This document shows positions 26,738 to 35,649 of a stretch of DNA of 55,387 nt, in pieces. The translations under genes and the position numbers were made by a program. The DNA is from an uncultured Eubacteriales bacterium (GTDB lineage: Bacteria > Bacillota > Clostridia > Oscillospirales > Acutalibacteraceae): contig CASFQZ010000015.1 in assembly GCA_949296825.1 (NCBI GenBank), forward strand, positions 1 through 55,387. Reading direction: 5' to 3'. A model generated the notes under the pieces. That model was not told where the DNA came from. It saw nothing but the letters and a program-made list of their open reading frames with translations, and made no database searches. The first letter of the stretch is position 1; the number at the start of each line of letters is the position of its first letter.

Positions 26738-28606
26738 ATGGAAGATCTTTACTTAAAACAGATTCATTCCCCGCAGGATCTTAAAAAATTAAATGAAGAA
26801 CAGTTGGAAGAGCTGGCAAAAGAAATACGGGAAGAATTGATAGAAACCGTTTCCAAAACAGGCGGACATTTGGCTTCCAATCTGGGCGTGGTTGAACTGA
26901 CCATTGCATTACATAAGGTTTTTCGTTCCCCGGAGGATAAAATTGTCTGGGATGTCGGACACCAAACCTATGTCCATAAGCTATTAACCGGGCGATATGA
27001 TCGTTTTTCTTCCCTGCGTACCGAGGGCGGCATTTCCGGCTTTTCTCGCCCCAGTGAGAGCGAGCATGATATGTTTTACAGCGGTCACAGCAGCACATCT
27101 GTTTCCGCGGCCTTGGGCATTGCCGAGGGCAATAAACTTAAAGGAAATAAAAATTATGCCATTGCCGTAATCGGTGATGGCGCGTTTACCGGCGGAATGG
27201 TATATGAAGCGTTGAACAATGCCGGGAGATCCGGTACTCGTTTGATTGTTATTTTGAACAACAACGAAATGTCTATTTCAAAAAATGTCGGTGCTGTTGC
27301 CAAGTATTTGGCGGTCATTCGCTCGAAACCATCGTATTTTCGATTGAAGGAGCGGACGGAAAATTTTCTGAATCGTATTCCGCTGATTGGCAAAAAATGC
27401 GCCAAGGCTATTTTTAATTTAAAAACTCATATCAAAAATCTGATTTATTCCAGCACAATGTTTGAGCAATTCGGATTCCGCTATATGGGTCCGATTGACG
27501 GTCATAACATCCAGCAGCTTTGCGATGCGCTCGAAGGCGCAAAAGAAGCAAAAAAACCGGTTCTTTTACATATTCACACCATAAAAGGGAAGGGGTACGA
27601 TTTTGCTGAAAAGGCGCCAGCCGCCTTTCATGGTGTTTCCGAGTTTGACATTAATACCGGAGAACCAATTTTTTCCGACGATAATTTTTCTAAGGAGTTC
27701 GGCACGTTTCTCGCAGAGATGGCGGCGAAAGATCGCCGCATTTGTGCGATAACGGCTGCCATGTCTCTCGGCACGGGGCTCGCCGTCTTTCAGAAAAAGT
27801 ATCCGGAACGCCTATTTGATGTAGGCATCGCAGAGGAACACGCGGTCACTTTTTGCTCTGGCCTGGCGAAAGCCGGTATGCTCCCTGTTTTTGCCGTTTA
27901 TTCCTCTTTTTTGCAGCGCGCCTATGATCAGATTGTCCACGACGGCGCCCTGCAGGGGCAAAAAATAATTCTTGCGGTTGATCGCGCCGGTTTTGTCGGC
28001 GAGGACGGAGAAACGCATCAGGGAATTTTAGATGTTCCGTTTTTAAATACAATTCCAGACATTACAATTTTCAGTCCCGCAACTTACAGTGAGCTGCGCG
28101 CAAATTTTGTGAAGGCTTTTTATCATATGGATGGTCTTGTTGCCATCCGTTACCCGCGCGGCGCTGAAAAAGAGCTTCCGAATGATTTCCATTTTTCCGA
28201 CAAAACCTTTGATATTTACGGGGACCCGGCGCTGGATATTGCTGTCCTTGCATATGGCAGAGAATTTGCCTTCGCCTGTGAAGCAAAAAGCATTCTTGCG
28301 TCAAAAGGCATTTCTTTTAAGATTGTTAAGCTGAATCAAATCAAGCCGATTGATTTGAAAATTTATGAACAGCTGCTTAATTGTCGCGCCGTCTTTTTCT
28401 TTGAAGAATCAGAAAAAAATGGGTCTGTCGGCGAAGTGATTGGCGCGTCGCTCTGCAACCGGGGGTTTCGCGGAATCTATCATCAGATTGCGGTCCCCAA
28501 TGAATTTGTGTGTCATGCCGGCGTTGCTTCACAATTGCATCGGTACCATTTGGATGTTAACGGCATGATAGAAGAGATTCAAGGCGTATGGAATGAAATT
28601 TCATGA
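26738..28606 (+). CDS. dxs: 1-deoxy-D-xylulose-5-phosphate synthase
   Basis: The 622-residue ThDP enzyme condenses pyruvate and glyceraldehyde-3-phosphate, the first step of the MEP isoprenoid pathway. The ThDP/Mg motif is VIGDGAFTGGMVYEALNNAG, with HVGHQ-type context VWDVGHQTYVHKLLTGR. The segment THIHTIKGKGYDFAE-like (HTIKGKGYDFAEK) and the catalytic Glu region DVGIAEEHAVTFCSGLAKAG complete the family pattern. Length is typical. The ribosome site is modest (GGGTGAC). Its stop overlaps the tlyA ATG by 4 bases. Confidence 0.97.
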   Translation: MEDLYLKQIHSPQDLKKLNEEQLEELAKEIREELIETVSKTGGHLASNLGVVELTIALHKVFRSPEDKIVWDVGHQTYVHKLLTGRYDRFSSLRTEGGISGFSRPSESEHDMFYSGHSSTSVSAALGIAEGNKLKGNKNYAIAVIGDGAFTGGMVYEALNNAGRSGTRLIVILNNNEMSISKNVGAVAKYLAVIRSKPSYFRLKERTENFLNRIPLIGKKCAKAIFNLKTHIKNLIYSSTMFEQFGFRYMGPIDGHNIQQLCDALEGAKEAKKPVLLHIHTIKGKGYDFAEKAPAAFHGVSEFDINTGEPIFSDDNFSKEFGTFLAEMAAKDRRICAITAAMSLGTGLAVFQKKYPERLFDVGIAEEHAVTFCSGLAKAGMLPVFAVYSSFLQRAYDQIVHDGALQGQKIILAVDRAGFVGEDGETHQGILDVPFLNTIPDITIFSPATYSELRANFVKAFYHMDGLVAIRYPRGAEKELPNDFHFSDKTFDIYGDPALDIAVLAYGREFAFACEAKSILASKGISFKIVKLNQIKPIDLKIYEQLLNCRAVFFFEESEKNGSVGEVIGASLCNRGFRGIYHQIAVPNEFVCHAGVASQLHRYHLDVNGMIEEIQGVWNEIS

Positions 28607-29403
28607 AAAGACTTGACTTATTCCTGACAGAAAACAATCTTTGCCGCAGCCGCTCTCTTGCTGCTGTACTGATAAAAAATGGTTGTGTTCTGGTAAACGG
28701 CGTTTGTGTTGTGAAGCCTTCTTACCTTGTGCCTGATAACGCGCAAATCCAATTGACGGATGCTTCCACCGCAGAAACGGAATTTGTCGGCAGAGGCGGT
28801 AAAAAATTAAAGAAAGCTCTCCGTGTTTTTTCCGTTGATTTAAGCGGCGCAGTCTGTATGGATATCGGCGCTTCTACCGGTGGATTTACGGACTGTATGC
28901 TGCAAAACGGTGCGAGGAAGGTTTATGCAATTGATGTTGGGAGCGGTCAGCTGGCGCCAAGTCTGCGAAGTAATCCTAAAGTAGTCAATCTGGAAAATAC
29001 CAATATACGCCTCTTGCAGCCGCAACAGGCGGAGTTGGTAGATTTTATCGGTTGTGATGTGTCATTTATTTCCCTGCGTTATATTTTTCCTCAAATACAT
29101 TTATTCTTAAAGATGTCAGGAAGCGCGGTTTGCCTGGTAAAACCGCAATTTGAAGCCGGCAAAGAATTCATTGGGAAAAACGGCATTGTGAAGGATCCGG
29201 CGGTTCATCGCCGTGTTTTATCCGATGTGATTAGTCAGGCAATGAATGTCGGCTTGTTTCCATGCCAGGTGGATTTTTCTCCGATCCGCGGTGGTGAAGG
29301 AAATCTGGAGTATCTGTTATTGCTTCGTGCGCAGCGCAGCAGGGAATGCGCCATCGATATCGATAAGACAGTCAGTCTTGCGCACGATTCTCTAAAGGGG
29401 TGA
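28603..29403 (+). CDS. tlyA: TlyA-family rRNA 2'-O-methyltransferase
   Basis: The 266-residue protein joins an N-terminal S4 RNA-binding domain (RLDLFLTENNLCRSRSLAAVLIKNG) to an FtsJ-like methyltransferase. SAM motif I is VCMDIGASTGGFTDCMLQNGA, followed by VYAIDVGSGQLAPSLR and the catalytic Lys region CLVKPQFEAGKEFIGKNGIV. TlyA enzymes methylate cytidine ribose in 16S and/or 23S rRNA and influence capreomycin sensitivity in mycobacteria. The position between dxs and nadK is conserved in Firmicutes. Starts within the dxs stop. Confidence 0.93.
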   Translation: MKRLDLFLTENNLCRSRSLAAVLIKNGCVLVNGVCVVKPSYLVPDNAQIQLTDASTAETEFVGRGGKKLKKALRVFSVDLSGAVCMDIGASTGGFTDCMLQNGARKVYAIDVGSGQLAPSLRSNPKVVNLENTNIRLLQPQQAELVDFIGCDVSFISLRYIFPQIHLFLKMSGSAVCLVKPQFEAGKEFIGKNGIVKDPAVHRRVLSDVISQAMNVGLFPCQVDFSPIRGGEGNLEYLLLLRAQRSRECAIDIDKTVSLAHDSLKG

Positions 29404-29408
29404 TTTCT

Positions 29409-30254
29409 ATGCTGGCTGCGATTGAACCAAACACCACACGACCCGGCGCGTTAACCGTTACAAAAAAAATTTGCAGAGAATTGAAGTCGCTGAAAATTGA
29501 CTACGCGTTTTCTACGCGAAACCGTGACTTTTGTCAAGAGCTCGACGGGAATATTTTACCTGACGAACAGCTGTATGCTTCCTGCGATCTGGTCATTGCC
29601 GTTGGTGGTGATGGTTCCATCATTCGCTCTGCAAAATATGCTGCGGTTCATGATAAACCGGTGCTTGGCATAAATGCCGGAAATGTCGCTTTTATGGCGG
29701 GGTTGGAAGCCAATGAACTATCCCTCCTTCGCGCGTTGATCCATGGAGATTATGCGATTGATGAGCGAATGATGCTGCGTGCCGACATCATTCGAGATGG
29801 AGAAGTACTGTATTCCGCTCATTGCCTGAACGATGCTGTTTTTGCGCGCGGTGCGGAAATCTATCTGACCGAAATCAATCTATCCTGCGATGGCGTCCCT
29901 GTGAATCGATATCGCTGCGACGGGGTCGTTCTGGCGACACCAACCGGGTCCACGGCCTATTCGTTTGCCGCGGGTGGTCCCGTGGTAGAGCCGACGCTGG
30001 AAAGCATTATACTAACCCCGATTTCCCCCTATGCCATGTCGTCCCGCTGCGTCATTTTTTCATCTGAAAGCGTTCTTGATGTTTCGCCTGCCGATTCCCG
30101 TCGTCCGCTATATTTTTCCGCCGATGGCGGCAGTGCGCGACTGATTCCGGACGGAGGGCATGTCAGCGTGCGAAAATGCGAGCATTATGCAAATTTTATC
30201 CGAATCAAAAATGATAAATTCTGGACTGTGTTGGAGAATAAAATCGAGAAATAG
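29409..30254 (+). CDS. nadK: NAD kinase
   Basis: The 281-residue kinase phosphorylates NAD to NADP. The ATP-binding GGDG motif is VIAVGGDGSIIRSAKY; the NE/D motif is LNDAVFARG; the conserved GDG-type block is YRCDGVVLATPTGSTAYSFAAGGPVV. ATG 29409 follows AAAGGGG by 8 bases and was preferred over the in-frame GTG 29400, which overlaps that site and the tlyA stop. Within the nusB-recN cluster. Confidence 0.95.
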   Translation: MLAAIEPNTTRPGALTVTKKICRELKSLKIDYAFSTRNRDFCQELDGNILPDEQLYASCDLVIAVGGDGSIIRSAKYAAVHDKPVLGINAGNVAFMAGLEANELSLLRALIHGDYAIDERMMLRADIIRDGEVLYSAHCLNDAVFARGAEIYLTEINLSCDGVPVNRYRCDGVVLATPTGSTAYSFAAGGPVVEPTLESIILTPISPYAMSSRCVIFSSESVLDVSPADSRRPLYFSADGGSARLIPDGGHVSVRKCEHYANFIRIKNDKFWTVLENKIEK

Positions 30255-30265
30255 TGCTTTTGCCC

Positions 30266-30294
30266 TTGCAAATGAGCAAATTTTTTGGTTTAAT
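30266..30294 (+). promoter_or_regulatory. argR-recN promoter
   Basis: TTGCAA, 17-base spacer, TTTAAT (5 of 6). A weak TTTGC/GCAAA stem followed by six T overlaps it and may partly end nadK transcripts. Confidence 0.6.
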
Positions 30295-30351
30295 ATAGAA
30301 TTAGATGTTGTTGCAATTCGACATAGAGGAAGAACAGGAGACAGGTTTTCA

Positions 30352-30816
30352 ATGAAAAAGAGCAGACACGCGTTAATTTTGCGATTGATTGAGCAATACA
30401 ATATCAGCACGCAGGATGAGCTTCTGAATAAATTGCTGGAAAGCGGTGTTTCTGTAACTCAGGCTACAGTTTCCCGCGACATCAAAGAATTAAAGTTGAT
30501 TAAGCGTCCTTTTGCCAATGGATTGTATAAATATTGTGCGGCTGATACCGCAAGCGCTGATGAGGAAAGCGAGCACAATTCCAAGTATTATAATATTTTC
30601 GTCCAATCAGTGATTTTTGTGGATTGCGCAGAAAATATATGCGTACTGAAATGCCACACCGGCACGGCGAATGCCGCCTGTGCTGCGCTGGATTCTTTAA
30701 ATTTTGATGATATTGTCGGCACACTTGCCGGTGATGATACTGTTTTTGTGCTGTGCCGTACCACCGCCGCAGCGACACAGACAAAAGAAAAAATGGAAAA
30801 GCTTTTGCATTTCTGA
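30352..30816 (+). CDS. argR: Arginine repressor ArgR/AhrC
   Basis: The 154-residue transcription factor has the N-terminal winged helix (ALILRLIEQYNISTQDELLNKLLESGVSVTQATVSRDIKELKLIK) and the C-terminal hexamerisation/arginine-binding domain with CHTGTANAACAALDSLNFDDIVGTLAGDDTVFVLCR, in which the DD pair binds arginine. It represses arginine synthesis and activates catabolism in response to arginine. Start ATG 30352 follows CAGGAG by 11 bases; longer in-frame starts overlap nadK and the promoter. It stands before recN, as in many Firmicutes. Confidence 0.95.
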   Translation: MKKSRHALILRLIEQYNISTQDELLNKLLESGVSVTQATVSRDIKELKLIKRPFANGLYKYCAADTASADEESEHNSKYYNIFVQSVIFVDCAENICVLKCHTGTANAACAALDSLNFDDIVGTLAGDDTVFVLCRTTAAATQTKEKMEKLLHF

Positions 30817-30829
30817 AAGGAAAGGCACG

Positions 30830-32512
30830 ATGCTGTCAGAGTTGACCATTGAAAATATTGCCGTGATTGAAAAGGCGACCATCGCTTTTCCGAACGGCTT
30901 TTCCTGCCTGACCGGTGAAACCGGTGCGGGCAAATCGATTATTATCGATGCAATCAATTGCATCACGGGCGAAAAAACCTCTCGCGACCGGATCCGCGCC
31001 GGCGAAAATAACGCGCGAGTCACGGCGGTTTTTTGTGATCTTTCGGAGGATATTCGTCATATTTTACGCGATAATGAGTTAGATGACAGTGAAGAAGAAC
31101 TGATTCTCTCCCGGCGCATCACCAGAGACGGCAGAAATAGCTGCCGCGTCAATGGCTATCCGGTTCCGCTTGCTTTGCTGCGCCAGCTTGGAGAGCGTCT
31201 GGTAAATATTCACGGACAGATGGACAGTAAAAATCTGCTGAATGCCGATCTGCACTTTGCATACATCGACTCTTTTGGTCAAACCGACGCTCTGCTCGCC
31301 TCATATCGTCAGATATACGGCACCCTTTGCGCGCTTCGTCGGGAAATGAAAAAACTATCCATGGATGAGTCGGAGAAGCTGAAAAAACTGGATTTGCTGG
31401 ATTATCAAATCGAAGAGCTTACATCTGCAAATTTAATTCCCGGAGAACGCGAACAGATCGAGCAACAACTACGCGTTTTGCGAAACGCAAAAAAAATTGC
31501 GGAAATTCTGGCGCGCGTATTCGATTTATTGCTGGGGAGCGATGAAAAGGACGGTGCTGCCGAAGCAGTCCGTCAGGCTGCGGAACAACTGAGCAGAGCG
31601 GGAGAATATTTCCCCGAATTTTCCGACGCGTCTGCCTCTTTGGAAGAAATCACCTACTCCTTGACCGAAATTGGCAATCTTGTTTCTGAAAAATGGCATA
31701 CCACTGAATATTCGGAGCAAAAAGAACTTGAGCTGGACGAACGGCTCAACGAGTTGAACCGCTTAAGCCGAAAATACGGCGAGACGGAAGATGAAATGCT
31801 TGCATATCTTTCGCAAATTGAGCAGAAGAGAGATGAAATTGACTCCTCGCAGGATCGACTGATTGCGCTGAACAAAGAATTTGACCAGGTTGTTGATGAA
31901 GCAAAAAATGCAGCCAGGAAGCTGTCGCGGGCTCGTAAGGATGCCGCATTGCGTTTTTCCGAAGCGGTCCAAAAGGAATTGTGCTTTCTGAATATGCCGA
32001 ACGTTCGATTTTCTGTCTGCGATACTTTAGTCCCGTTAAACGAAAACGGTGTAGATCAAATGGCGTTTCTTTTTTCCGCAAATCCCGGGGAACCGCCAAA
32101 ACCTTTGAGCCGCATAGCCTCCGGCGGCGAATTGTCTCGCGTGATGCTGGCAATTAAAAATGTTTTAAGTACCTGTGACAGCGTGCAGACAATGATTTTT
32201 GACGAGATAGATACCGGCGTCAGCGGAAGCGCAGCGGAAAAAATTGCAATGAAGCTGTATCAGGTTTCACGCGGCAGACAGGTGATTTGCGTTACACACC
32301 TGACGCAGCTTGCCATGTTTGCCGATACACAATTCCTGATTCAGAAAAATTCCGATGGCAAAACAACAAAAACGACGGTTAAAAGATTATCTGATGATGA
32401 GCGCAAGAAAGAATTGGCTCGCATGGGAAGCGGCGGAGAAATCGGCGAAACCCAGTTGGAAAATGCGGCGCAGCTTTTACATTATGCGAAAGAATACAAG
32501 CAAAAACTGTGA
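30830..32512 (+). CDS. recN: DNA repair protein RecN
   Basis: The 560-residue SMC-like ATPase acts early in double-strand-break repair. Walker A is CLTGETGAGKSIIIDAI, the ABC signature LSRIASGGELSRVMLAIKNVL and Walker B MIFDEIDTGVSG; long coiled-coil segments (about 155-375) separate them. Start ATG 30830 has AAAGGAAAGG upstream; the in-frame extension to 30704 lies inside argR. Thirteen bases after argR, so co-transcribed. Confidence 0.96.
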   Translation: MLSELTIENIAVIEKATIAFPNGFSCLTGETGAGKSIIIDAINCITGEKTSRDRIRAGENNARVTAVFCDLSEDIRHILRDNELDDSEEELILSRRITRDGRNSCRVNGYPVPLALLRQLGERLVNIHGQMDSKNLLNADLHFAYIDSFGQTDALLASYRQIYGTLCALRREMKKLSMDESEKLKKLDLLDYQIEELTSANLIPGEREQIEQQLRVLRNAKKIAEILARVFDLLLGSDEKDGAAEAVRQAAEQLSRAGEYFPEFSDASASLEEITYSLTEIGNLVSEKWHTTEYSEQKELELDERLNELNRLSRKYGETEDEMLAYLSQIEQKRDEIDSSQDRLIALNKEFDQVVDEAKNAARKLSRARKDAALRFSEAVQKELCFLNMPNVRFSVCDTLVPLNENGVDQMAFLFSANPGEPPKPLSRIASGGELSRVMLAIKNVLSTCDSVQTMIFDEIDTGVSGSAAEKIAMKLYQVSRGRQVICVTHLTQLAMFADTQFLIQKNSDGKTTKTTVKRLSDDERKKELARMGSGGEIGETQLENAAQLLHYAKEYKQKL

Positions 32513-32521
32513 GGTGGTCCC

Positions 32522-33334
32522 ATGAGATTTGGTGTTTGTACAGCGGTTGAGCAGGAAGAGAATATGCGTGTTTGCGCCAATTGCGGCTTTGACTATGTGG
32601 AAGCGAATTTCCGGATGCTGGCAACGGCAACGGAAGAAAAAGCACAAACGCTCCATCGCCTGGTTCGGCAGTATCAACTTCCGGTGGAAGCTGCTAACTG
32701 TTTTTTACCGGGGGAGCTGAAAACCTGCGGTCCGACGGTCGATCCATCAGCGCTGCGTGCCTATATCAAAAAAGGTCTGACGCTCGGAAAATCACTGGGA
32801 CTGAAAAAAGTTGTGTTCGGAAGCGGCGGCGCACGAAAAATGGAGCCTGGTATGAATTTTGCCAGTGCTCTGCAAGATAATCTCTCATTTCTGCGAACGA
32901 TTGCTTTGCCGCTTTTTGCGCAGGCGGATGTTTTGCTTGTAATCGAGCCTCTTCGTCCGCAGGAATGTAATTTTATCAATACAGTCAAAGAAGCCGCGAT
33001 GCTGGCTGTTATGGCAGGCAGCGAGAGAGTCGGCGCGTTGGCGGATCTTTATCACATGGTGGAATCCGGCGATCGCATTGAAAATATTTCTGATCTGAGC
33101 GGGCGCCTGTTCCATTCTCATATTTCATACCCCATTGCCCGAGGTGAGAAAAAAAGAAGCTATCCCCTGCGGGGGGATGAATATGATTATCAGATTTTTT
33201 TACAGGCTCTTCGACGGGCTGGCTGCGAGACCTGTTCTGTCGAAGCAGGCACGGACGATTTTGCGCTTGATGCGCCTGTCGCCCTTGCTTTGCTACGTGG
33301 TATTGATAGAAAGTTGGAGGATATGAACCAATGA
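32522..33334 (+). CDS. Sugar phosphate isomerase/epimerase-like TIM barrel protein
   Basis: The 270-residue protein belongs to the xylose-isomerase-like TIM barrel fold (AP endonuclease 2 family). It begins MRFGVCTAVEQEENMRVCANCGFDYVE. The metal-ligand pattern of the family is visible: Glu in VLLVIEPLRPQECNF, Asp in GALADLYHMVESG, His in RLFHSHISYP and a C-terminal Glu in CSVEAGTDDF. The substrate is unknown; relatives isomerise or epimerise keto-sugars. It starts 9 bases after recN and its stop overlaps the tyrS start. Confidence 0.8.
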   Translation: MRFGVCTAVEQEENMRVCANCGFDYVEANFRMLATATEEKAQTLHRLVRQYQLPVEAANCFLPGELKTCGPTVDPSALRAYIKKGLTLGKSLGLKKVVFGSGGARKMEPGMNFASALQDNLSFLRTIALPLFAQADVLLVIEPLRPQECNFINTVKEAAMLAVMAGSERVGALADLYHMVESGDRIENISDLSGRLFHSHISYPIARGEKKRSYPLRGDEYDYQIFLQALRRAGCETCSVEAGTDDFALDAPVALALLRGIDRKLEDMNQ

Positions 33335-34557
33335 ATGTTTTTGAAGAGTTAAAGGCGCGCGGACTGGTCGCGCAGCTTACCGATGAAAAAAAAGTAGAAG
33401 AATTGATGACCGGCGCACCGATGAAGTTTTACATTGGATTTGACCCGACGGCTGACAGTTTGCATGTCGGGCACTTCGTTTCCGTTATGGTCATGGCGCA
33501 TATGCAGCGCGCCGGGCATATCCCGATTGCGCTGTTTGGCGGCGGCACCGGGCTGATTGGCGATCCATCCGGAAAAACAGATATGCGTAAAATGCTGACA
33601 CAGGAAACCATTGCCCACAATATTTCATGCTTCCGCAAGCAAATGAGCAGACTGATTGATTTTTCCGATGGCAAAGCCATTATGGCTAACAATGCCGATT
33701 GGCTTTGTGATTTGAATTATATTGAATTTCTTCGTGATATCGGCGTGCATTTTTCCGTGAATCGGATGCTGGCTGCGGAATGCTATAAGCAGCGATTGGA
33801 GCGCGGCTTGTCCTTTTTTGAATTGAATTATATGATTATGCAAAGCTACGATTTTTTGCATCTTGCGCGCACCTATGACTGCAAAATGCAGCTGGGTGGC
33901 GACGATCAATGGAGCAATATGATTGGCGGCGTGGAATTGAACCGGCGCGCCGACCAGCGTGAAGTCTGCGCGATGACCTTTACCTTGCTGCTGACCAGCG
34001 AAGGCAAAAAAATGGGAAAAACCGAAAAGGGTGCGGTCTGGCTTGATCCCGATAAAACATCGCCCTATGATTTCTATCAGTATTGGCGCAATATCGACGA
34101 TGCAGATGTAATCAAGTGCTTAAAAATGCTTACCTTTGTCCCGCTGGAGGAAATCAGCGAATTTGAAAAGCTCGAAGGCAGCGAGCTCAATCCGGTCAAG
34201 GAACGTCTCGCTTACGAAATCACCGCTTTAATTCATGGCGATGAGGAGGCGAAGAAAGCCAGAAGCGCTGCACGCTCGGTGTTCGGTGGCGCGACTGACG
34301 TTTCTGAAATGCCTGAGCGCGAAATTTCTGAAACTGATTTTACCGATGATTCGATTTCTCTTGCCGATTTGCTGGTTAAAATGCAGATTGCAAAATCAAA
34401 AAGCGAAGCAAAAACCCTGATTAAGCAGGGAAGTGTTAGTGTGGACGATGTAAAAATCACGGATATGTTCGCATCAATACCGCATTCGGCTTTTGACAAA
34501 GGCTATGTTGTTGTAAAAAAAGGCAAAAAAATCTTTCTAAAAGCGATGATCCGCTGA
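33331..34557 (+). CDS. tyrS: Tyrosyl-tRNA synthetase
   Basis: The 408-residue class I synthetase charges tRNA-Tyr. The HIGH motif is [11 protein letters not shown]; the KMSKS motif has the form KKMGKTEKG; the tyrosine-binding core has LQSYDFLHL-like [14 protein letters not shown] and [16 protein letters not shown]-terminal S4-like domain ([31 protein letters not shown]) binds tRNA. The ATG overlaps the previous stop with GGAGG upstream; no T-box leader is present, in contrast with many Firmicutes tyrS genes. Confidence 0.97.
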   Translation: MNVFEELKARGLVAQLTDEKKVEELMTGAPMKFYIGFDPTADSLHVGHFVSVMVMAHMQRAGHIPIALFGGGTGLIGDPSGKTDMRKMLTQETIAHNISCFRKQMSRLIDFSDGKAIMANNADWLCDLNYIEFLRDIGVHFSVNRMLAAECYKQRLERGLSFFELNYMIMQSYDFLHLARTYDCKMQLGGDDQWSNMIGGVELNRRADQREVCAMTFTLLLTSEGKKMGKTEKGAVWLDPDKTSPYDFYQYWRNIDDADVIKCLKMLTFVPLEEISEFEKLEGSELNPVKERLAYEITALIHGDEEAKKARSAARSVFGGATDVSEMPEREISETDFTDDSISLADLLVKMQIAKSKSEAKTLIKQGSVSVDDVKITDMFASIPHSAFDKGYVVVKKGKKIFLKAMIR

Positions 34558-34571
34558 AAGGAGAACGCAAA

Positions 34572-35621
34572 ATGAAACTTTCTTTTCGTTGGTATGGACC
34601 CGATGATGCGATCACACCGCAGATGATTCGGCAGATTCCGGGAATGCATTCTATTGTTACTGCGGTGTATGATGTGCCGGTTGGTGAAGTCTGGAGCCGG
34701 GAGAGCATTGCCGCTCTGAAAAAGCAAACAGATGACGCCGGACTTGCTTTTGATGTCATTGAAAGCGTACCCGTTCATGAGGATATTAAATTGGGGAAGC
34801 CGACCAGAGACCACTATATTGAAAATTATTGCGAAAATCTTCGCCGTCTCGGAGAAGCTGGTATTCGATGCGTCTGCTATAATTTTATGCCGGTTTTTGA
34901 TTGGACCAGAACGCAGCTGGATCATGTGCGGGATGATGGCTCTACCTGCCTTGTCTATTATAAAGATCAGGTTGACGCGGTAGATCCACTGAAAAGCGAT
35001 AGCGATTTAACCCTGCCCGGCTGGGACGCAAGCTATACGCGCGAACAGCTCAGTGCGGTTGTCGCGGAATATAACGCCATGACGGAGGAGGACCTGTGGA
35101 ATAATCTGCAATATTTCCTTGAAAAAGTAATCCCCGTTGCCGCATCCTGCAACATCAATATGGCGATTCATGAGGACGATCCCTGCTGGAGTATTTTCGG
35201 TCTTCCGCGCATCATTACGGATGAAAAAAACCTCGACCGTTTTCTTCATCTTGTGGACGATCCGCACAATGGCATTACCCTTTGCACCGGATCGCTCGGA
35301 TGCAGCTGTAAAAATGATGTGGTGCACATGGCGGCGAAATATGCCGCAATGGGCAGAATTCATTTTGTACATATGCGTAATGTTAAAATTCTTCCCGATG
35401 GTTTCGAAGAAAGCGGTCACCTTTCCTCTGATGGCAGTCTGGATATGTATGCCATTGCCAAAGCGCTGCATGACAACGGCTTTGACGGCTATGTCCGTCC
35501 GGATCACGGCAGAATGATCTGGGGAGAAACCGGCAGACCGGGCTATGGCCTCTACGATCGCGCCCTGGGCGCCGCCTATATCAACGGTTTGTGGGAAGCC
35601 GCCGAAAAGGAAGCCCAATAA
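34572..35621 (+). CDS. uxuA: D-mannonate dehydratase
   Basis: The 349-residue Mn/Fe-dependent TIM barrel enzyme turns D-mannonate into 2-keto-3-deoxygluconate in glucuronate breakdown. Family blocks are [64 protein letters not shown] and the late [16 protein letters not shown] precedes the start. No glucuronate isomerase or KDG kinase lies nearby; the neighbouring isomerase-like TIM barrel and sialidase suggest glycan breakdown. Followed by the sialidase after 28 bases. Confidence 0.95.
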   Translation: MKLSFRWYGPDDAITPQMIRQIPGMHSIVTAVYDVPVGEVWSRESIAALKKQTDDAGLAFDVIESVPVHEDIKLGKPTRDHYIENYCENLRRLGEAGIRCVCYNFMPVFDWTRTQLDHVRDDGSTCLVYYKDQVDAVDPLKSDSDLTLPGWDASYTREQLSAVVAEYNAMTEEDLWNNLQYFLEKVIPVAASCNINMAIHEDDPCWSIFGLPRIITDEKNLDRFLHLVDDPHNGITLCTGSLGCSCKNDVVHMAAKYAAMGRIHFVHMRNVKILPDGFEESGHLSSDGSLDMYAIAKALHDNGFDGYVRPDHGRMIWGETGRPGYGLYDRALGAAYINGLWEAAEKEAQ

Positions 35622-35649
35622 AGCAGCCCAAAGAATGGAGCGACTGGTT

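Noticed and set aside
30262-30290. Strong terminator after nadK
   Set aside because: The TTTGC/GCAAA stem is only 5 bp and A/T-rich; mentioned only as a weak possibility within the argR promoter entry.
33300-33331. T-box leader for tyrS
   Set aside because: tyrS overlaps the preceding gene, leaving no room for a T-box; likewise argS lies inside an operon.
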